DNA of 64,000 bases from Sulfitobacter mediterraneus (GCF_003054325.1 NZ_QBKU01000013.1:55917-119916); one strand, 5' to 3'. Positions 34,484-43,797 are shown, counted from the first letter of the stretch. Notes: generated from the letters alone by a model not told the origin. Numbers and translations: made by a program.

Positions 34484-36368
34484 CCCGCGCCTTGTCCCAG
34501 ATGTCACATAAACGTTGGTAGTTCGCGGCCATCTGCGCCACCGCATCGGCGTCAGACATCTCGCCTTTCATCCAGGCTTCGGCGCTTTTGGAAAAGATTG
34601 TCCGCCCCACGGCAAACCCTTTGACCAGAGGTTGTTTCGCTGCAATTTCAAAACTGGCAGCAAGGTCCGCCTCGTCCTTGCCTAGCCCAAGAACCACAAT
34701 TCCCCGGCAATGCGGATCATTTTCCATGATTGCCGCGCTGGCCAGATCCCAGGCTTTTGCCGAACGCATCGGCTCAAGTTTCCACCAATCGGGAAAGATG
34801 CCAATTTCGTAAAACCGCCGGATCAAACGGGCGGTTGTGTCATCTGCGACATCACCAACTTTGGACGGAATAACCTCCAGCAAAAACTCCAGATCGTTGC
34901 GGCGGCAAGCTGTGAACAGGCGGGTGATGGTATCCTCTTGGGCGCGTTGCATCTCGGCTGGATCGTCGGGGTGACAAAAGCACAAGACTTTCACGACCTG
35001 ACCTGCGGGCCATGTTTCAAGCCCGCCAAAATCAGGCCCCAAGGACGGCTCAAGCGTCAGTGGGCGCGATCCGGGCCATTCAACCGGACGACCAATCCAA
35101 AGACTACCGCCTGCCGCCCTGTGCAAGGCGGTCTCGCCCAGCCGGTCATCGCACAGAAATCCATATCCATCCTGCCCCGCGGCCACGCGGTGCGCCGCGT
35201 CGAGGCACAACTCTTTGAACCGCCCGATCTTGTCCGGGGTTGCGCCGTCCAGTTCTTGCAACTGCATCCGGTGATCAAAGGCAAAGACCCGCAGGTCCGG
35301 CCAATCGCCGTTGCGGTTGGTGGCCCAATGCACTTGGTTCAATTCGGCGTCATTGCGCAAATCCGGACGGGTCACCCCGCGCGACAGGAAGAACTCCAGC
35401 TCTTGCAGGGATGGGTAGGCAGGCGTGCAGCCATGTCGTGACACCGCAAGTGCGCCGCAGGCATTGGCGTATGTGATCGCCCGCGCCCAATCCTCCCCAT
35501 CCAGCCATCCTTTGAGCAAACCGGCCATAAAGCCGTCACCGGCACCCAAGACGTTAAACACCTCGATCGGAAAACCCGGCACAACCGGACCGTTCTCAAC
35601 ATGATCGGGAATGTCGCCGGTAAAGGCCACAGCCCCCTTTGCGCCCAGCTTGCACACCAGCGTGGCATCGGATTTGTCCCGCACCGCACGCAGGGCCGCA
35701 ACGGTATCTGTCGATCCGCCCGCGATATGAAACTCTTCTTCGGTGCCGACGATCAGGTCAAACAGATGCAATGTCGTTTGCAGTTTGGCCGTCACTTCGG
35801 CGCTTTTGACAAACCGGCTCTCGCCATCGCCATGACCGGCCACACCCCAAAGGTTGGGCCGGTAATCGATATCCAACGCCGTTTGCATCCCGTCATCTCG
35901 CGCGATCTCCAGTGCCTTGATGGTGGAGGCGGCCACTTGCGGATGGCTCAGATGGGTGCCGGAGGCGACCAGAGCACGCGCCTGCCGAATGAAATCGGGA
36001 TCGATGTCTTCGGGCGTCAGCCCCATATCCGCGCAATTCTCGCGGTAGAATATTAGTGGAAATTGCTCTTTGTCGCGAATGCCCAGCAGCACCAAACCCG
36101 TCAGCCGATCCGGGTCAACCTTCACGCCTGTGGTATCAACGCCAAGCCGCGCCAGCTCTTCGGTGACAAAGCGGCCAATATGTTCGTCGCCCACGGCGGT
36201 GATCACTGCGGATTTCAGCCCCAGCTTGGCAGTTCCGCAGGCGGTGTTGGTGGGGGAGCCTCCGATATATTTGCGAAACCCACGTACATCTTCGAGCTTG
36301 CCGCCGATTTGGGCGCCATAAAGATCGACGGATGACCGTCCAATGGTGATCAGGTCCAGCTTCTTCAT
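34479..36368 (-). CDS. iolC: IolC-DUF2090 fusion: 5-dehydro-2-deoxygluconokinase with aldolase-like domain
   Basis: 629 residues. Residues 1-325 are a PfkB/ribokinase-type kinase ('MKKLDLITIGRSSVDLYGAQIGG', 'FRKYIGGSPTNTACGTAKLG', 'LNVLGAGDGFMAGLLKGWLDG' with the GAGD anion hole and catalytic Asp). Residues 330-629 are DUF2090 ('RVFAFDHRMQLQEL', 'KVLCFCHPDD', 'DWWKLEPM', 'GIVVLGLGKDE'), thought to act as the 5-dehydro-2-deoxyphosphogluconate aldolase. Both act at the end of myo-inositol degradation. It is alone here, without iolB, iolD, iolE or iolG, converging on the mocDE-like operon, which supports a cyclitol substrate for this region. Confidence 0.9.
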   Translation of the reverse strand: MKKLDLITIGRSSVDLYGAQIGGKLEDVRGFRKYIGGSPTNTACGTAKLGLKSAVITAVGDEHIGRFVTEELARLGVDTTGVKVDPDRLTGLVLLGIRDKEQFPLIFYRENCADMGLTPEDIDPDFIRQARALVASGTHLSHPQVAASTIKALEIARDDGMQTALDIDYRPNLWGVAGHGDGESRFVKSAEVTAKLQTTLHLFDLIVGTEEEFHIAGGSTDTVAALRAVRDKSDATLVCKLGAKGAVAFTGDIPDHVENGPVVPGFPIEVFNVLGAGDGFMAGLLKGWLDGEDWARAITYANACGALAVSRHGCTPAYPSLQELEFFLSRGVTRPDLRNDAELNQVHWATNRNGDWPDLRVFAFDHRMQLQELDGATPDKIGRFKELCLDAAHRVAAGQDGYGFLCDDRLGETALHRAAGGSLWIGRPVEWPGSRPLTLEPSLGPDFGGLETWPAGQVVKVLCFCHPDDPAEMQRAQEDTITRLFTACRRNDLEFLLEVIPSKVGDVADDTTARLIRRFYEIGIFPDWWKLEPMRSAKAWDLASAAIMENDPHCRGIVVLGLGKDEADLAASFEIAAKQPLVKGFAVGRTIFSKSAEAWMKGEMSDADAVAQMAANYQRLCDIWDKARG

Positions 36369-36580
36369 CGGTTTGAACTTTCGTACCGGTGAAAATCGGC
36401 GTTGGGCCGGCTCACCGTGGTCAGTGTTTCAAATGAATGTTTGCGCTACCATTCAAAGTTCTGGACCGTTTGTCTACTGTGATCAGCTGAAAACTGGAAA
36501 AGCCTAGCGGTTCTGGGCAGCAAAGCCAGTTTGCTGCCATTTGCTATCGTTTGCCCGATTTCTAAGACACCAATGCCGGA

Positions 36581-37582
36581 TCAGGCAGGGATCCTCTGGC
36601 GATGCTCGTCAAAGGCAAAGGACTGCTGATCGTCAAAGTCCAGCTGAATGCATTCTCCGACCTGCGTGCTGTCCTGACCAAATATCCGAACAGTGAGGTT
36701 TTCCTGCTCGGCGGTGGAAACCAATAGATTGGTGTCTCCGCCAAGGCGCTCAACATGAGTGACCGTGCCTTTGATCCGTCCATCTTTCTGGACCCGTAGA
36801 TATTCAGGACGAATGCCCAAGGCGCCGTTTTTTGGAATGGCCAGCGGCGCTTTGTGCAGGAAATTCATTGCAGGAGAGCCAAGAAACCCTGCAACAAACT
36901 GGTTTGCGGGGTTGTTATAAAGCTCCATCGGGGAGCCGACCTGCTCAACCTGACCATCGCGCAACACGACGATCTTGTCGGCCAGTGTCATCGCTTCGGT
37001 CTGGTCATGGGTCACATAGATCATCGAGGCGCTGAGGGTGCGGTGAAGCTCGGCAATTTCGATCCGGGTGTTCATACGCAAAGCCGCGTCAAGATTGGAC
37101 AGCGGTTCATCAAACAGGAACAATTTCGGCTCCCGCACGATGGCGCGTCCGATGGCCACACGTTGCCGTTGGCCGCCAGACAGATCCGACGGGCGGCGAT
37201 CAACATAGGCGCCAAGGTCAAGCATTTCGACGGCTTTGCCCACCCGCTCATCGATCACGGTTTTGGGTTGCTTTTCTTGTTTGAGACCCAGCGCCATGTT
37301 GTCGCGCACAGTGAGATGTGGATAAAGCGCGTAGGATTGGAACACCATCGCAATGCCGCGTTTTGCAGGGGGGATGTGGTTCACCACGGTGCCGCCGATA
37401 TCCACCGTTCCGCTGGTCGCATCTTCCAGGCCCGCGATGACCCGCAGCAATGTGGATTTGCCGCAACCCGATGGGCCGACAAACACCACAAACTCGCCAT
37501 CCTCGACGGTCAGTTTGATGTCTTTCAGAACCTCAACGGTGCCAAATGACTTGCACACATTGGTCAGGGTAAGAGCCGTCAT
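36581..37582 (-). CDS. Carbohydrate ABC transporter ATP-binding protein (MalK/UgpC type)
   Basis: 333 residues. Walker A 'GPSGCGKSTLLRVIAGLED', Q-loop 'GIAMVFQSYALYPHLTVRDNMALGL', signature 'LSGGQRQRVAIGRAI', Walker B 'LFLFDEPLSNLD' and the H-loop in 'YVTHDQTEAMTLADKI' are followed by the MalK-type C-terminal regulatory domain ('GIRPEYLRV'). It would energise the two permeases encoded upstream. It is the last gene of the six-gene minus-strand amino-sugar operon and shares one base with the previous stop. Confidence 0.92.
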   Translation of the reverse strand: MTALTLTNVCKSFGTVEVLKDIKLTVEDGEFVVFVGPSGCGKSTLLRVIAGLEDATSGTVDIGGTVVNHIPPAKRGIAMVFQSYALYPHLTVRDNMALGLKQEKQPKTVIDERVGKAVEMLDLGAYVDRRPSDLSGGQRQRVAIGRAIVREPKLFLFDEPLSNLDAALRMNTRIEIAELHRTLSASMIYVTHDQTEAMTLADKIVVLRDGQVEQVGSPMELYNNPANQFVAGFLGSPAMNFLHKAPLAIPKNGALGIRPEYLRVQKDGRIKGTVTHVERLGGDTNLLVSTAEQENLTVRIFGQDSTQVGECIQLDFDDQQSFAFDEHRQRIPA

Positions 37583-38604
37583 CAGATATCTCCTAGGTCT
37601 ATGGGACGGCCTGTTCGGATGCTTTCATCCGCAGCAAGGCAAATCGCGAGAGATTGCACCGCGTCATTCATGTGGCGTGTGAGGTCGATATCTTTGGTGA
37701 TCGCTTCGATCATGAAGGCTTGTTCAGCATCACAAAGCCGTTGGTGATCCGGCTCATCCGGCAGCTCGATCAGGCTGTCCCCTTCGGTGCGATGCACCAG
37801 CAATCCGCCCACTTTGGTGTGACCATCCACATTATCGGATGCGCCCTTGTTGCTATCGACGATCGACACGGCACCATTGGGCGACACCACATCTTTGACG
37901 AAGAACGCGGTCTCGGACATCATCGGCCCCCATCCCGCTTCGTACCAACCGACAGAGCCATCGGCGAACCAAACCTGCAATTGGCCATAATTGTACATGT
38001 CCGGTGCAATCTCATCTGACAGCCGCAACCCCATGCCGCTTACCCGCACCGGCGCGGCGTCGGTGATCTGGCACATGACATCCACGTAATGCACGCCGCA
38101 ATCCACGATAGGGCTGGTGTCGCGCATCAAGGCCTTGTGGGTCTTCCAGGTGGGGCCGTCCGACTGTTGATTGAGGTTCATCCGAAACACATACGGTCCG
38201 CCCAAGGCCCGCGCCTCTGTGATCAGCCGTTGCCAGCTGGGGTGATGGCGCAGGATATAGCCCACCACCACCTTGCGCCCGAGCCTATTTGCCGTGGCGA
38301 CGACACGCTCTGCATCCTCGACCGTGTTGGCCAGCGGCTTTTCTATAAACACATCGGCGCCCGCTTCCATTGCCGCGATGGCATATTGCGCGTGGCTGTC
38401 AGAATAGGTGGCGATGCAGACCAGATCAGGGGCTAGGGCAAGGCCTTCTTCAAAGGTGCCTAGGCGCGGGTAGCCTTGCAGGGCCTCAGGCAATTCGACC
38501 GCTGAGCGGTTGACCAACCCCACAATCTCCGCATCCGGATGTGCGTGATAGGCCAATGCATGGCTCTGCCCCATATTGCCAAGACCGGCGACGATGACTT
38601 TCAT
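37582..38604 (-). CDS. Gfo/Idh/MocA-family oxidoreductase in the amino-sugar operon
   Basis: 340 residues from the ATG at 38604, which overlaps the permease stop; the 65 residues upstream are not family-like. 'MKVIVAGLGNMGQSHALAYHAHPDAEIVGLVN' is the NAD(P) loop, 'GADVFIEKPLANTVEDAERVVATANRLGRKVVVGYILRHHPSW' holds the catalytic Lys and 'DCGVHYVDVMCQI' the active-site His. Its presence between transporter genes suggests oxidation of the imported sugar or amino sugar before or instead of phosphorylation. No such step belongs to the standard NagA/NagB route. Confidence 0.85.
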   Translation of the reverse strand: MKVIVAGLGNMGQSHALAYHAHPDAEIVGLVNRSAVELPEALQGYPRLGTFEEGLALAPDLVCIATYSDSHAQYAIAAMEAGADVFIEKPLANTVEDAERVVATANRLGRKVVVGYILRHHPSWQRLITEARALGGPYVFRMNLNQQSDGPTWKTHKALMRDTSPIVDCGVHYVDVMCQITDAAPVRVSGMGLRLSDEIAPDMYNYGQLQVWFADGSVGWYEAGWGPMMSETAFFVKDVVSPNGAVSIVDSNKGASDNVDGHTKVGGLLVHRTEGDSLIELPDEPDHQRLCDAEQAFMIEAITKDIDLTRHMNDAVQSLAICLAADESIRTGRPIDLGDI

Positions 38605-39440
38605 TTGACTGCTCCAGATGTGATGCCGCGGATAAGTTGGCGCGAGAAAATAACGTATAGGGTCATAACAGGCAGGATCGCGAGCGATAGGGCGGACAGC
38701 ACCGCATTCCAATCGGTGACAAACTGCCCGATGAACACCTGACTGCCCAGCGTTAGGGTTTTGACCTCTTCGGCAGGTGCGAGAATGAGCGGGAACCAAA
38801 GATCGTTCCAGATCGGGATCATGTTGAACACAGCCACAGTCGCCATCGCAGGGCGCACCAGTGGCAGGACAAGACTGAAGAAAATCCGGTATTCGCTCAG
38901 CCCGTCAATACGTCCCGCATTCTTGAGATCGTCACTGACCTGACGCATAAACTCTGACAGGATAAACACCGCCAGTGGCAAGCCCTGCGCCGTATAGACA
39001 AGGATCAACGCCCAAAGCGTATTCACCAGCCCGGTCTGCACCATCATCTCAAGGATCGCGACCGTGCCAATGCGGATCGGGATCATGATCCCAAGCGCAA
39101 GATAAAGCCCCATGACCGTGTTGCCCTTGAACCGGTATTCGGCGAGGGCAAAGGCCGCCATCGCCCCGAACAGTAGAATAAAGAACAGCGATCCGATGGT
39201 GACGATCATCGAGTTCTGGAAGTAGAGAAAGAAATCCCCCTGTTTCAACACTGTCTCATAACCAATCAGTGAGAAACTGTCGGCGCTGGGCAATGCGAGC
39301 GGCTCTCGAAAGATCGCCTTGCGGGTCTTGAAGCTGTTGATGACGATCACGAAGACCGGGAAAAGCGCGATCAAGGTATAGAGGATCAACGCGCCATGGG
39401 CGGCAATGGTGTTAAAGCGGTTCTGGCGGGCGGCGTTCAT
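38601..39440 (-). CDS. Carbohydrate ABC transporter permease (MalG/LacG type)
   Basis: 279 residues from the ATG at 39440 with GAGGAGA upstream. Six hydrophobic helices, and the cytoplasmic EAA loop 'EFMRQVSDDLKNAGRIDGLSEYRIFFSLVLPLVRPAMATV', are typical of carbohydrate uptake type 1 (CUT1) permeases. The C-terminus 'SRQLIRGITSGAVK' is also diagnostic. It pairs with the upstream permease. Confidence 0.92.
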   Translation of the reverse strand: MNAARQNRFNTIAAHGALILYTLIALFPVFVIVINSFKTRKAIFREPLALPSADSFSLIGYETVLKQGDFFLYFQNSMIVTIGSLFFILLFGAMAAFALAEYRFKGNTVMGLYLALGIMIPIRIGTVAILEMMVQTGLVNTLWALILVYTAQGLPLAVFILSEFMRQVSDDLKNAGRIDGLSEYRIFFSLVLPLVRPAMATVAVFNMIPIWNDLWFPLILAPAEEVKTLTLGSQVFIGQFVTDWNAVLSALSLAILPVMTLYVIFSRQLIRGITSGAVK

Positions 39441-39450
39441 GGCTGTCTCC

Positions 39451-40377
39451 TCAGAACTGATAGCGGCGCATGCGTGACTGGATCCCGAAAAGGTACAGAC
39501 ACACACCGACAAGGATGATGGCAAACATGGCCGAGGCAATGGTGGACCCCATATGTGGATCGCCCAGTTGCAGCTGGAAACCAAAGAACGTGCGATACAT
39601 AAACGTGCCAAGAATATCGGTGCTGTAATCCGGCCCGGCCAGCGCACCTTGCGCGGCATAGATCAAATCAAAAGCGTTGAAGTTGGCCACGAAGGTCAGG
39701 ATCGAGATGATCCCGATGGACGGCAGGATCAGCGGCAGCTTGATCTTCCAAAACGCGGATAGACCCGTGATGCCTTCAACTTCTGCCGCCTCCAGGATCT
39801 CGTCCGGGATCGACAGGAGGGCGGCATAGATCAGCATCATCGGGATGCCGACAAACTGCCAGACTGATACTAATGAAAGGGTGGTCAGCGCATAGGCTTC
39901 CTTGCCAAGCCATGGCGCATAGAGCGATTTTAACCCAACCGCATCCAGCATCCCCGGCGCGATGCCCCATATGGGTGACAGGATCAGCTTCCAGGCAAAG
40001 CCGACAATCACAAAGCTGAGGATGGTCGGAATAAAGATCGCTGAGCGATAGAAACTGGCAAAGCGCAATTTGGGGTGGCTCAGGATCGCAGCGAGGGCCA
40101 CGCCGATGGGGTTTTGCACCAACATGTGAATGATGAAGAACCAGAAATTATTGCCAAGTGCATTCCAGAACTGACTGGACCAAACGGTTTCGCCAAAGAG
40201 GGTTTGGAAGTTCTGCAACCCAACGAAAACCCGTTCCTGATCCACTTCGGTGAACAGTGACAAACGCAGCGTATTGAACAGCGGATAGATCATCACCGCC
40301 GTGTAAACCAGCACAGCAGGCGCAAGGAAAACGATGATATGCCAGCGAAACTTTGGGCGCGATTGTTGGTCTGACAT
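39451..40377 (-). CDS. Carbohydrate ABC transporter permease (MalF/LacF type)
   Basis: 308 residues from the ATG at 40377; upstream codons overlap a stem-loop and are excluded. The protein has an N-terminal helix 'WHIIVFLAPAVLVYTAVMIYPLFNTLRLSLF' and the EAA loop 'LLSIPDEILEAAEVEGITGLSAFWKIKLPLILPSIGIISI' of CUT1 permeases. It forms the channel with the next gene product, 10 bp away. Confidence 0.92.
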   Translation of the reverse strand: MSDQQSRPKFRWHIIVFLAPAVLVYTAVMIYPLFNTLRLSLFTEVDQERVFVGLQNFQTLFGETVWSSQFWNALGNNFWFFIIHMLVQNPIGVALAAILSHPKLRFASFYRSAIFIPTILSFVIVGFAWKLILSPIWGIAPGMLDAVGLKSLYAPWLGKEAYALTTLSLVSVWQFVGIPMMLIYAALLSIPDEILEAAEVEGITGLSAFWKIKLPLILPSIGIISILTFVANFNAFDLIYAAQGALAGPDYSTDILGTFMYRTFFGFQLQLGDPHMGSTIASAMFAIILVGVCLYLFGIQSRMRRYQF

Positions 40378-40517
40378 GATGCTCTCCTGAGGATCCGGTG
40401 AACGGCAACACAGTCTTGCGAATGGAACGATATGGGCTGCAAGTGATTGCCCAAAGGGCGGCGGGTTCGACCTGATGATACCCTCAATGGACTGATCGTG
40501 TCGAACAGGGGCATTGC

Positions 40518-40548
40518 CTTGCCCCGACATGAAAAACGCCGGGGCAAG
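40518..40548 (-). promoter_or_regulatory. Stem-loop between binding-protein and permease genes
   Basis: CTTGCCCCG and CGGGGCAAG form a perfect 9-bp stem with a 13-nt loop, 18 bp after the binding-protein stop on the minus strand. This is the usual position for a stem that boosts binding-protein mRNA relative to downstream genes in CUT1 operons. No T-run follows. Confidence 0.5.
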
Positions 40549-40566
40549 ACGGGCTGTTTGAGCCTG

Positions 40567-41820
40567 TTATTGCTGTGGCGCGTACCAGCTTGCGAGACCC
40601 TCTTGCAGGCGCGCACCGGCGGCCTCTGGGGTTTCTTCACCTTTGATCACGGCAACGGATGCGTTCCATGTGTCGTTCTCAAGGTTGGGCGTGCCGCGCG
40701 ACAGCACCTGGTAGGTCGAGCGAATGGTGCTCTCACACTTGCCGCGCCATGAGATGAACTCTTGCGCCAGTGGATCTTCCAGCTCGACCGGGGCCGAGGA
40801 CAACGGGAAGAAGCCGGGCAGGGCGTTGGCAAAGATGGTTGCGAACTCGGAGGAGCCGACCCAGTTGAGGAAGGTTTGCGCCGCTTCCTTGTTGGGGGTG
40901 GCGGCGTTCATGCCAATCCCGATGTCAGTGTGGTCAGAGATATAGCAAGTGTCTCCGGCGTTCTGAACAGGTGGATAAAAGGCACCCATCTCGAAGTCGG
41001 CCAAACCGTTAAAGCCGGAGATTTCCCATGAACCGGTTGGATAAATCGCCGCGCGACCAAGGGTAAAGATGTTCTGGCTGTCCGGATATGTTTGCGCTTC
41101 ATACCCGTCACCCAGATACGCGCCCCACTTTGCCAACTGGCGGTATGGTGCGACCCAGGCCTCATCCGTCAGCTTTTGATCACCAGAAAGAAGCGCCAGA
41201 CGGCCTTCTTCACCTTTCCAGTAATTCGGGCCGATGTTGTTGTAGCCCATTGTTGCGGCTTCCCACTGATCGTTGGTGCCCATCGCCATCGGGATGTAGC
41301 TGCCGTCTTCTTTGATTTTGTCGAGTACGGCAAAGAACTCCGCCTCGGTGGTGGGAACCTCGACGCCGACTTCTTCGAAGGCTTCTTTGTTGTAGATAAA
41401 GCCGTGGATCACCGAGGCCATTGGCACACAGAATTGGACGGAGGCGTCATCCGTGCTCCAGCCCGACTTGGCCACAGCCGAGAAGTTGGCCATGCCATCA
41501 AGGCTGCTGATATCGGCCAAATGGCCCGCTTCAAACAATGCCAGTGAGGCATCGAATGGACGGCATGTGATGATGTCACCGGCAGAGCCCGCATCCAGTT
41601 TGGAGTTCAGGACTGCATTATATTCCGCAGGGGCTGAGGGGGTGAAATTCAGTTTGATGCCGGGGTGCGCGGCCTCAAAAGCGGGAATGATCTTGTCCTG
41701 CCAGATGGCAAGATCGTCATTGCGCCAGCTTTCGATGGTCAGCGTCACATCCTCAGCCGAGGCTGCGCCTGCGATAAGCGTCGAGGCCAGCATGGCACCG
41801 ATCAAAGTGGATTTTTTCAT
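40567..41820 (-). CDS. Carbohydrate ABC transporter substrate-binding protein (CUT1, amino-sugar type)
   Basis: 417 residues with signal peptide 'MKKSTLIGAMLASTLIAGAASA'. The mature protein is a group-1 extracellular solute-binding protein: 'VTLTIESWRNDDLAIWQDKIIPAFEAAHPGIKLNFTP', 'AGDIITCRPFDASLALFEAGHLADIS', 'GRAAIYPTGSWEISGF' and 'AATPNKEAAQTFLNWVGSSEFA'. With murQ, nagA and a NagR-type regulator around it, the ligand is probably N-acetylglucosamine, a chito-oligosaccharide or a muropeptide sugar. Confidence 0.88.
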   Translation of the reverse strand: MKKSTLIGAMLASTLIAGAASAEDVTLTIESWRNDDLAIWQDKIIPAFEAAHPGIKLNFTPSAPAEYNAVLNSKLDAGSAGDIITCRPFDASLALFEAGHLADISSLDGMANFSAVAKSGWSTDDASVQFCVPMASVIHGFIYNKEAFEEVGVEVPTTEAEFFAVLDKIKEDGSYIPMAMGTNDQWEAATMGYNNIGPNYWKGEEGRLALLSGDQKLTDEAWVAPYRQLAKWGAYLGDGYEAQTYPDSQNIFTLGRAAIYPTGSWEISGFNGLADFEMGAFYPPVQNAGDTCYISDHTDIGIGMNAATPNKEAAQTFLNWVGSSEFATIFANALPGFFPLSSAPVELEDPLAQEFISWRGKCESTIRSTYQVLSRGTPNLENDTWNASVAVIKGEETPEAAGARLQEGLASWYAPQQ

Positions 41821-41834
41821 GGTCTTCTCCCTAA

Positions 41835-42737
41835 TTAGACGATTGCGTCTTTGTTTGATGTTATGGATTGAAGGCAGCGCCCAAGCTGACCGTCATGCGC
41901 GGCCAACAAGTCTTGGGCTTTTTGCGCCGAACAGCCGGAGGCCACCAAAATGGCCTGTTTGGTGTTTCCAGCAGTGTCGCGCAGCGCGGTCTTGGCAGTG
42001 TCCTCAGATACGCCGGTGATATTCGTGACAATACCGACCGCGCGTTTCACAAGTTTGGCGTTGTCAGCGACGACGTTGACCATCTGGCCATGGTAGACAT
42101 GGCCCAATCGGATGCCCATCAGCGAGGACAACATGTTCAGCGCTGCCTTTTGCGCCGTGCCTGCCCCAAGGCGGGTTGATCCGGCAATGGTTTCGGGCGG
42201 CGTTTGCAGGCAAATCGGCAAATCGGCGAGGTTCAGCAAGGGCGCTTCCGGGTTGTTGGCGATGGCGATGACTGCGCCGCCTCTTGCCTTGGCCGATTTG
42301 GCCGCAGCGACCGCATAGGGCGTCGATCCACTGGCGCTTAGTACAATAACCGCATCGCCGGGTTTGACGTTGCGGGTGGCCTGTTCTGCGGCTTGGGTGT
42401 CGTCCTCGGTATCGCCGGGCATGTTGGCATCCGTTGGAACACCGCCCGCCATATGGATCTGGATCATCGCTGCGGGGATGCCGAACGTTCCGGGCAGCTC
42501 GCAGCCATCAGCCAGCGCCATCAGGCCAGAGCTGCCTGCTGCAACATAAATAAGCGAATTCCCGGCGCGAATGGCCGCGGCCATCGTCTCCGCTGCATGC
42601 GCAAGCGCAGGTAGGGCGGGGCCGACCGCTTCAAGCGCTGCCATCTGGCCGTCCAGAATAGCCTGAGCGGCAACATGCGGCGCAAGCATGTCAATCGCGC
42701 CTGTCTGGGGCAGTTGTTCAGTGGTTGGCAGCGGCAT
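41835..42737 (-). CDS. murQ: N-acetylmuramic acid 6-phosphate etherase
   Basis: 300 residues from the ATG at 42737 (AGGGAGA upstream); longer in-frame sequence covers the operator region. 'AAIRAGNSLIYVAAGSSGLMALADGCELPGTFGIP', 'KPGDAVIVLSASGSTPYAVAAAKSAKARGGAVIAIAN' and 'TRLGAGTAQKAALNMLSSLMGIRLGHVYHGQMVNVVADNAKLVKRAV' are SIS-fold MurQ motifs. It cleaves the lactyl ether of MurNAc-6-phosphate to GlcNAc-6-phosphate, the substrate of NagA encoded 2 kb away. It is the first gene of the minus operon, divergent from nagR. Confidence 0.9.
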   Translation of the reverse strand: MPLPTTEQLPQTGAIDMLAPHVAAQAILDGQMAALEAVGPALPALAHAAETMAAAIRAGNSLIYVAAGSSGLMALADGCELPGTFGIPAAMIQIHMAGGVPTDANMPGDTEDDTQAAEQATRNVKPGDAVIVLSASGSTPYAVAAAKSAKARGGAVIAIANNPEAPLLNLADLPICLQTPPETIAGSTRLGAGTAQKAALNMLSSLMGIRLGHVYHGQMVNVVADNAKLVKRAVGIVTNITGVSEDTAKTALRDTAGNTKQAILVASGCSAQKAQDLLAAHDGQLGRCLQSITSNKDAIV

Positions 42738-42759
42738 TCGAATCTCCCTGACTGACTTA

Positions 42760-42887
42760 ATACCTTTTAGATACCTTTTGTCTACCATTTAATTGGTTCT
42801 TGCGATTTTGATGTAAATTGGGGGCGAATAACAGGCCAAGATAGGCATATAGGTCTTTCTTTTGTCTAATAGGTATTATAAAGGTAT
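42760..42887. promoter_or_regulatory. Mirror-image pair of AGGTAT tandem repeats in the murQ-nagR divergent region
   Basis: The 301-bp divergent region 42738-43038 contains ATACCTTTT at 42760-42768 and again at 42771-42779 (11-bp period) on the murQ side. In opposite orientation on the nagR side are AGGTAT at 42871-42876 and 42882-42887 (again 11-bp period). CTTTTGTCTA is also present twice (42775-42784 and 42859-42868). One-turn periodicity and mirror placement in front of both operons suggest binding sites of the GntR/NagR-type repressor. AT-rich DNA between them probably holds both promoters. Confidence 0.55.
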
Positions 42888-42890
42888 CTT

Positions 42891-43052
42891 ATGTTGGATT
42901 TTACGCCAAAGCTTGTGACTGACCTGAAGCGCGACGTCTGCGCCCACTTCGGCCTGCCCGGGGAATGCGGGCGTAAGGGGCTGGGAGGCCCGGCCGTCCA
43001 GTCCAAACATCTACTCCTGAAACGCGAAGGAGCTTCGGATGAGCATCACTGA
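42891..43052 (+). CDS. Possible small ORF upstream of and overlapping nagR
   Basis: 53 codons starting ATG immediately after the right-hand repeat and ending inside the nagR start region. Translation begins MLDFTPKLVTDLKRDVCAHF. There is no ribosome site, so it would have to be leaderless. It contains no known motif. Quite possibly just the nagR 5' untranslated region; listed because the ORF sits exactly between operator and gene. Confidence 0.2.
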   Translation: MLDFTPKLVTDLKRDVCAHFGLPGECGRKGLGGPAVQSKHLLLKREGASDEHH

Positions 43053-43797
43053 ATTTCTCGCGCCGGATAACTGGCTGCAGCAAGGCGGTGGGCCGCGCTA
43101 TTTGCAGTTGCGCCAACGGTTGAGCGAAGGTGTGGATCAGGGTTTGCTCAAGGCGGGCAGCTCTCTGCCGCCGGAACGTGAAATCGCAACGATAACCGAG
43201 CTGTCCCGCGTCACGGTTCGCAAAGCCATCCACGCCCTCGCCGAAGACGGGGTCATCGTTCAAAAGCAAGGTTCAGGGTCGTTTGTCGCCTCGGAGACAC
43301 CCCAGATTGAACAATCGCTGTCGCGGCTGACGTCCTTTAGCGAAGACATGTCTCGGCGTGGGATGGAATCCTCAAGTATCTGGCTTGAGCGCGGCATTTT
43401 CATGCCATCTCCGGACGAGGTGCTGGCCCTCGCTTTGTCGCCAGATGCCTCGGTGTCCCGCATTGCGCGTCTCAGAACGGCCGACAACAAACCCATGGCA
43501 ATCGAGCGCGCATCCCTGTCGACCGATATGTTGCCCAACCCGCTTTTGGTCAAAACCTCACTTTATGAAGTGCTGGCGGAAACGGGCCTACGTCCGGTCC
43601 GCGCTTTGCAGAAAATCTCGGCGATCAATCTGCAAGAGGACAACGCCAAGCTTCTCGAAGTTGAGCCGGGCATGGCCGGTCTCAGTATTGAGCGAACCTC
43701 GTACCTTGCCGACGGGCGCACCGTTGAATTCACCCAATCCATATACCGCGGAGACGCCTACAACTTTGTAGCCGAGCTTCGACTTGCAAAAGAATAG
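43039..43797 (+). CDS. nagR: GntR-family (HutC/NagR subfamily) transcriptional regulator
   Basis: 252 residues. N-terminal winged helix 'PRYLQLRQRLSEGVDQGLLKAGSSLPPEREIATITELSRVTVRKAIHALAEDGVIVQKQGSGSFVA' and C-terminal UTRA domain ('LSRLTSFSEDMSRRGMESSSIWLERGIF', 'IARLRTADNKPMAIERASLS', 'YLADGRTVEFTQSIYRGDAYNFVAELRL'). UTRA-GntR proteins such as NagR and DasR bind phosphorylated amino sugars. It is followed by SIS-deaminase and nagA genes and divergent from murQ, so GlcNAc-6-phosphate or glucosamine-6-phosphate is the expected inducer. Confidence 0.9.
   Translation: MSITEFLAPDNWLQQGGGPRYLQLRQRLSEGVDQGLLKAGSSLPPEREIATITELSRVTVRKAIHALAEDGVIVQKQGSGSFVASETPQIEQSLSRLTSFSEDMSRRGMESSSIWLERGIFMPSPDEVLALALSPDASVSRIARLRTADNKPMAIERASLSTDMLPNPLLVKTSLYEVLAETGLRPVRALQKISAINLQEDNAKLLEVEPGMAGLSIERTSYLADGRTVEFTQSIYRGDAYNFVAELRLAKE

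Noticed and set aside
40378..40530. N-terminal extension of the CUT1 permease
   Set aside because: Sequence covers the intercistronic stem-loop region and encodes non-membrane residues; the ATG at 40377 with an upstream AGGAGA is a better start.
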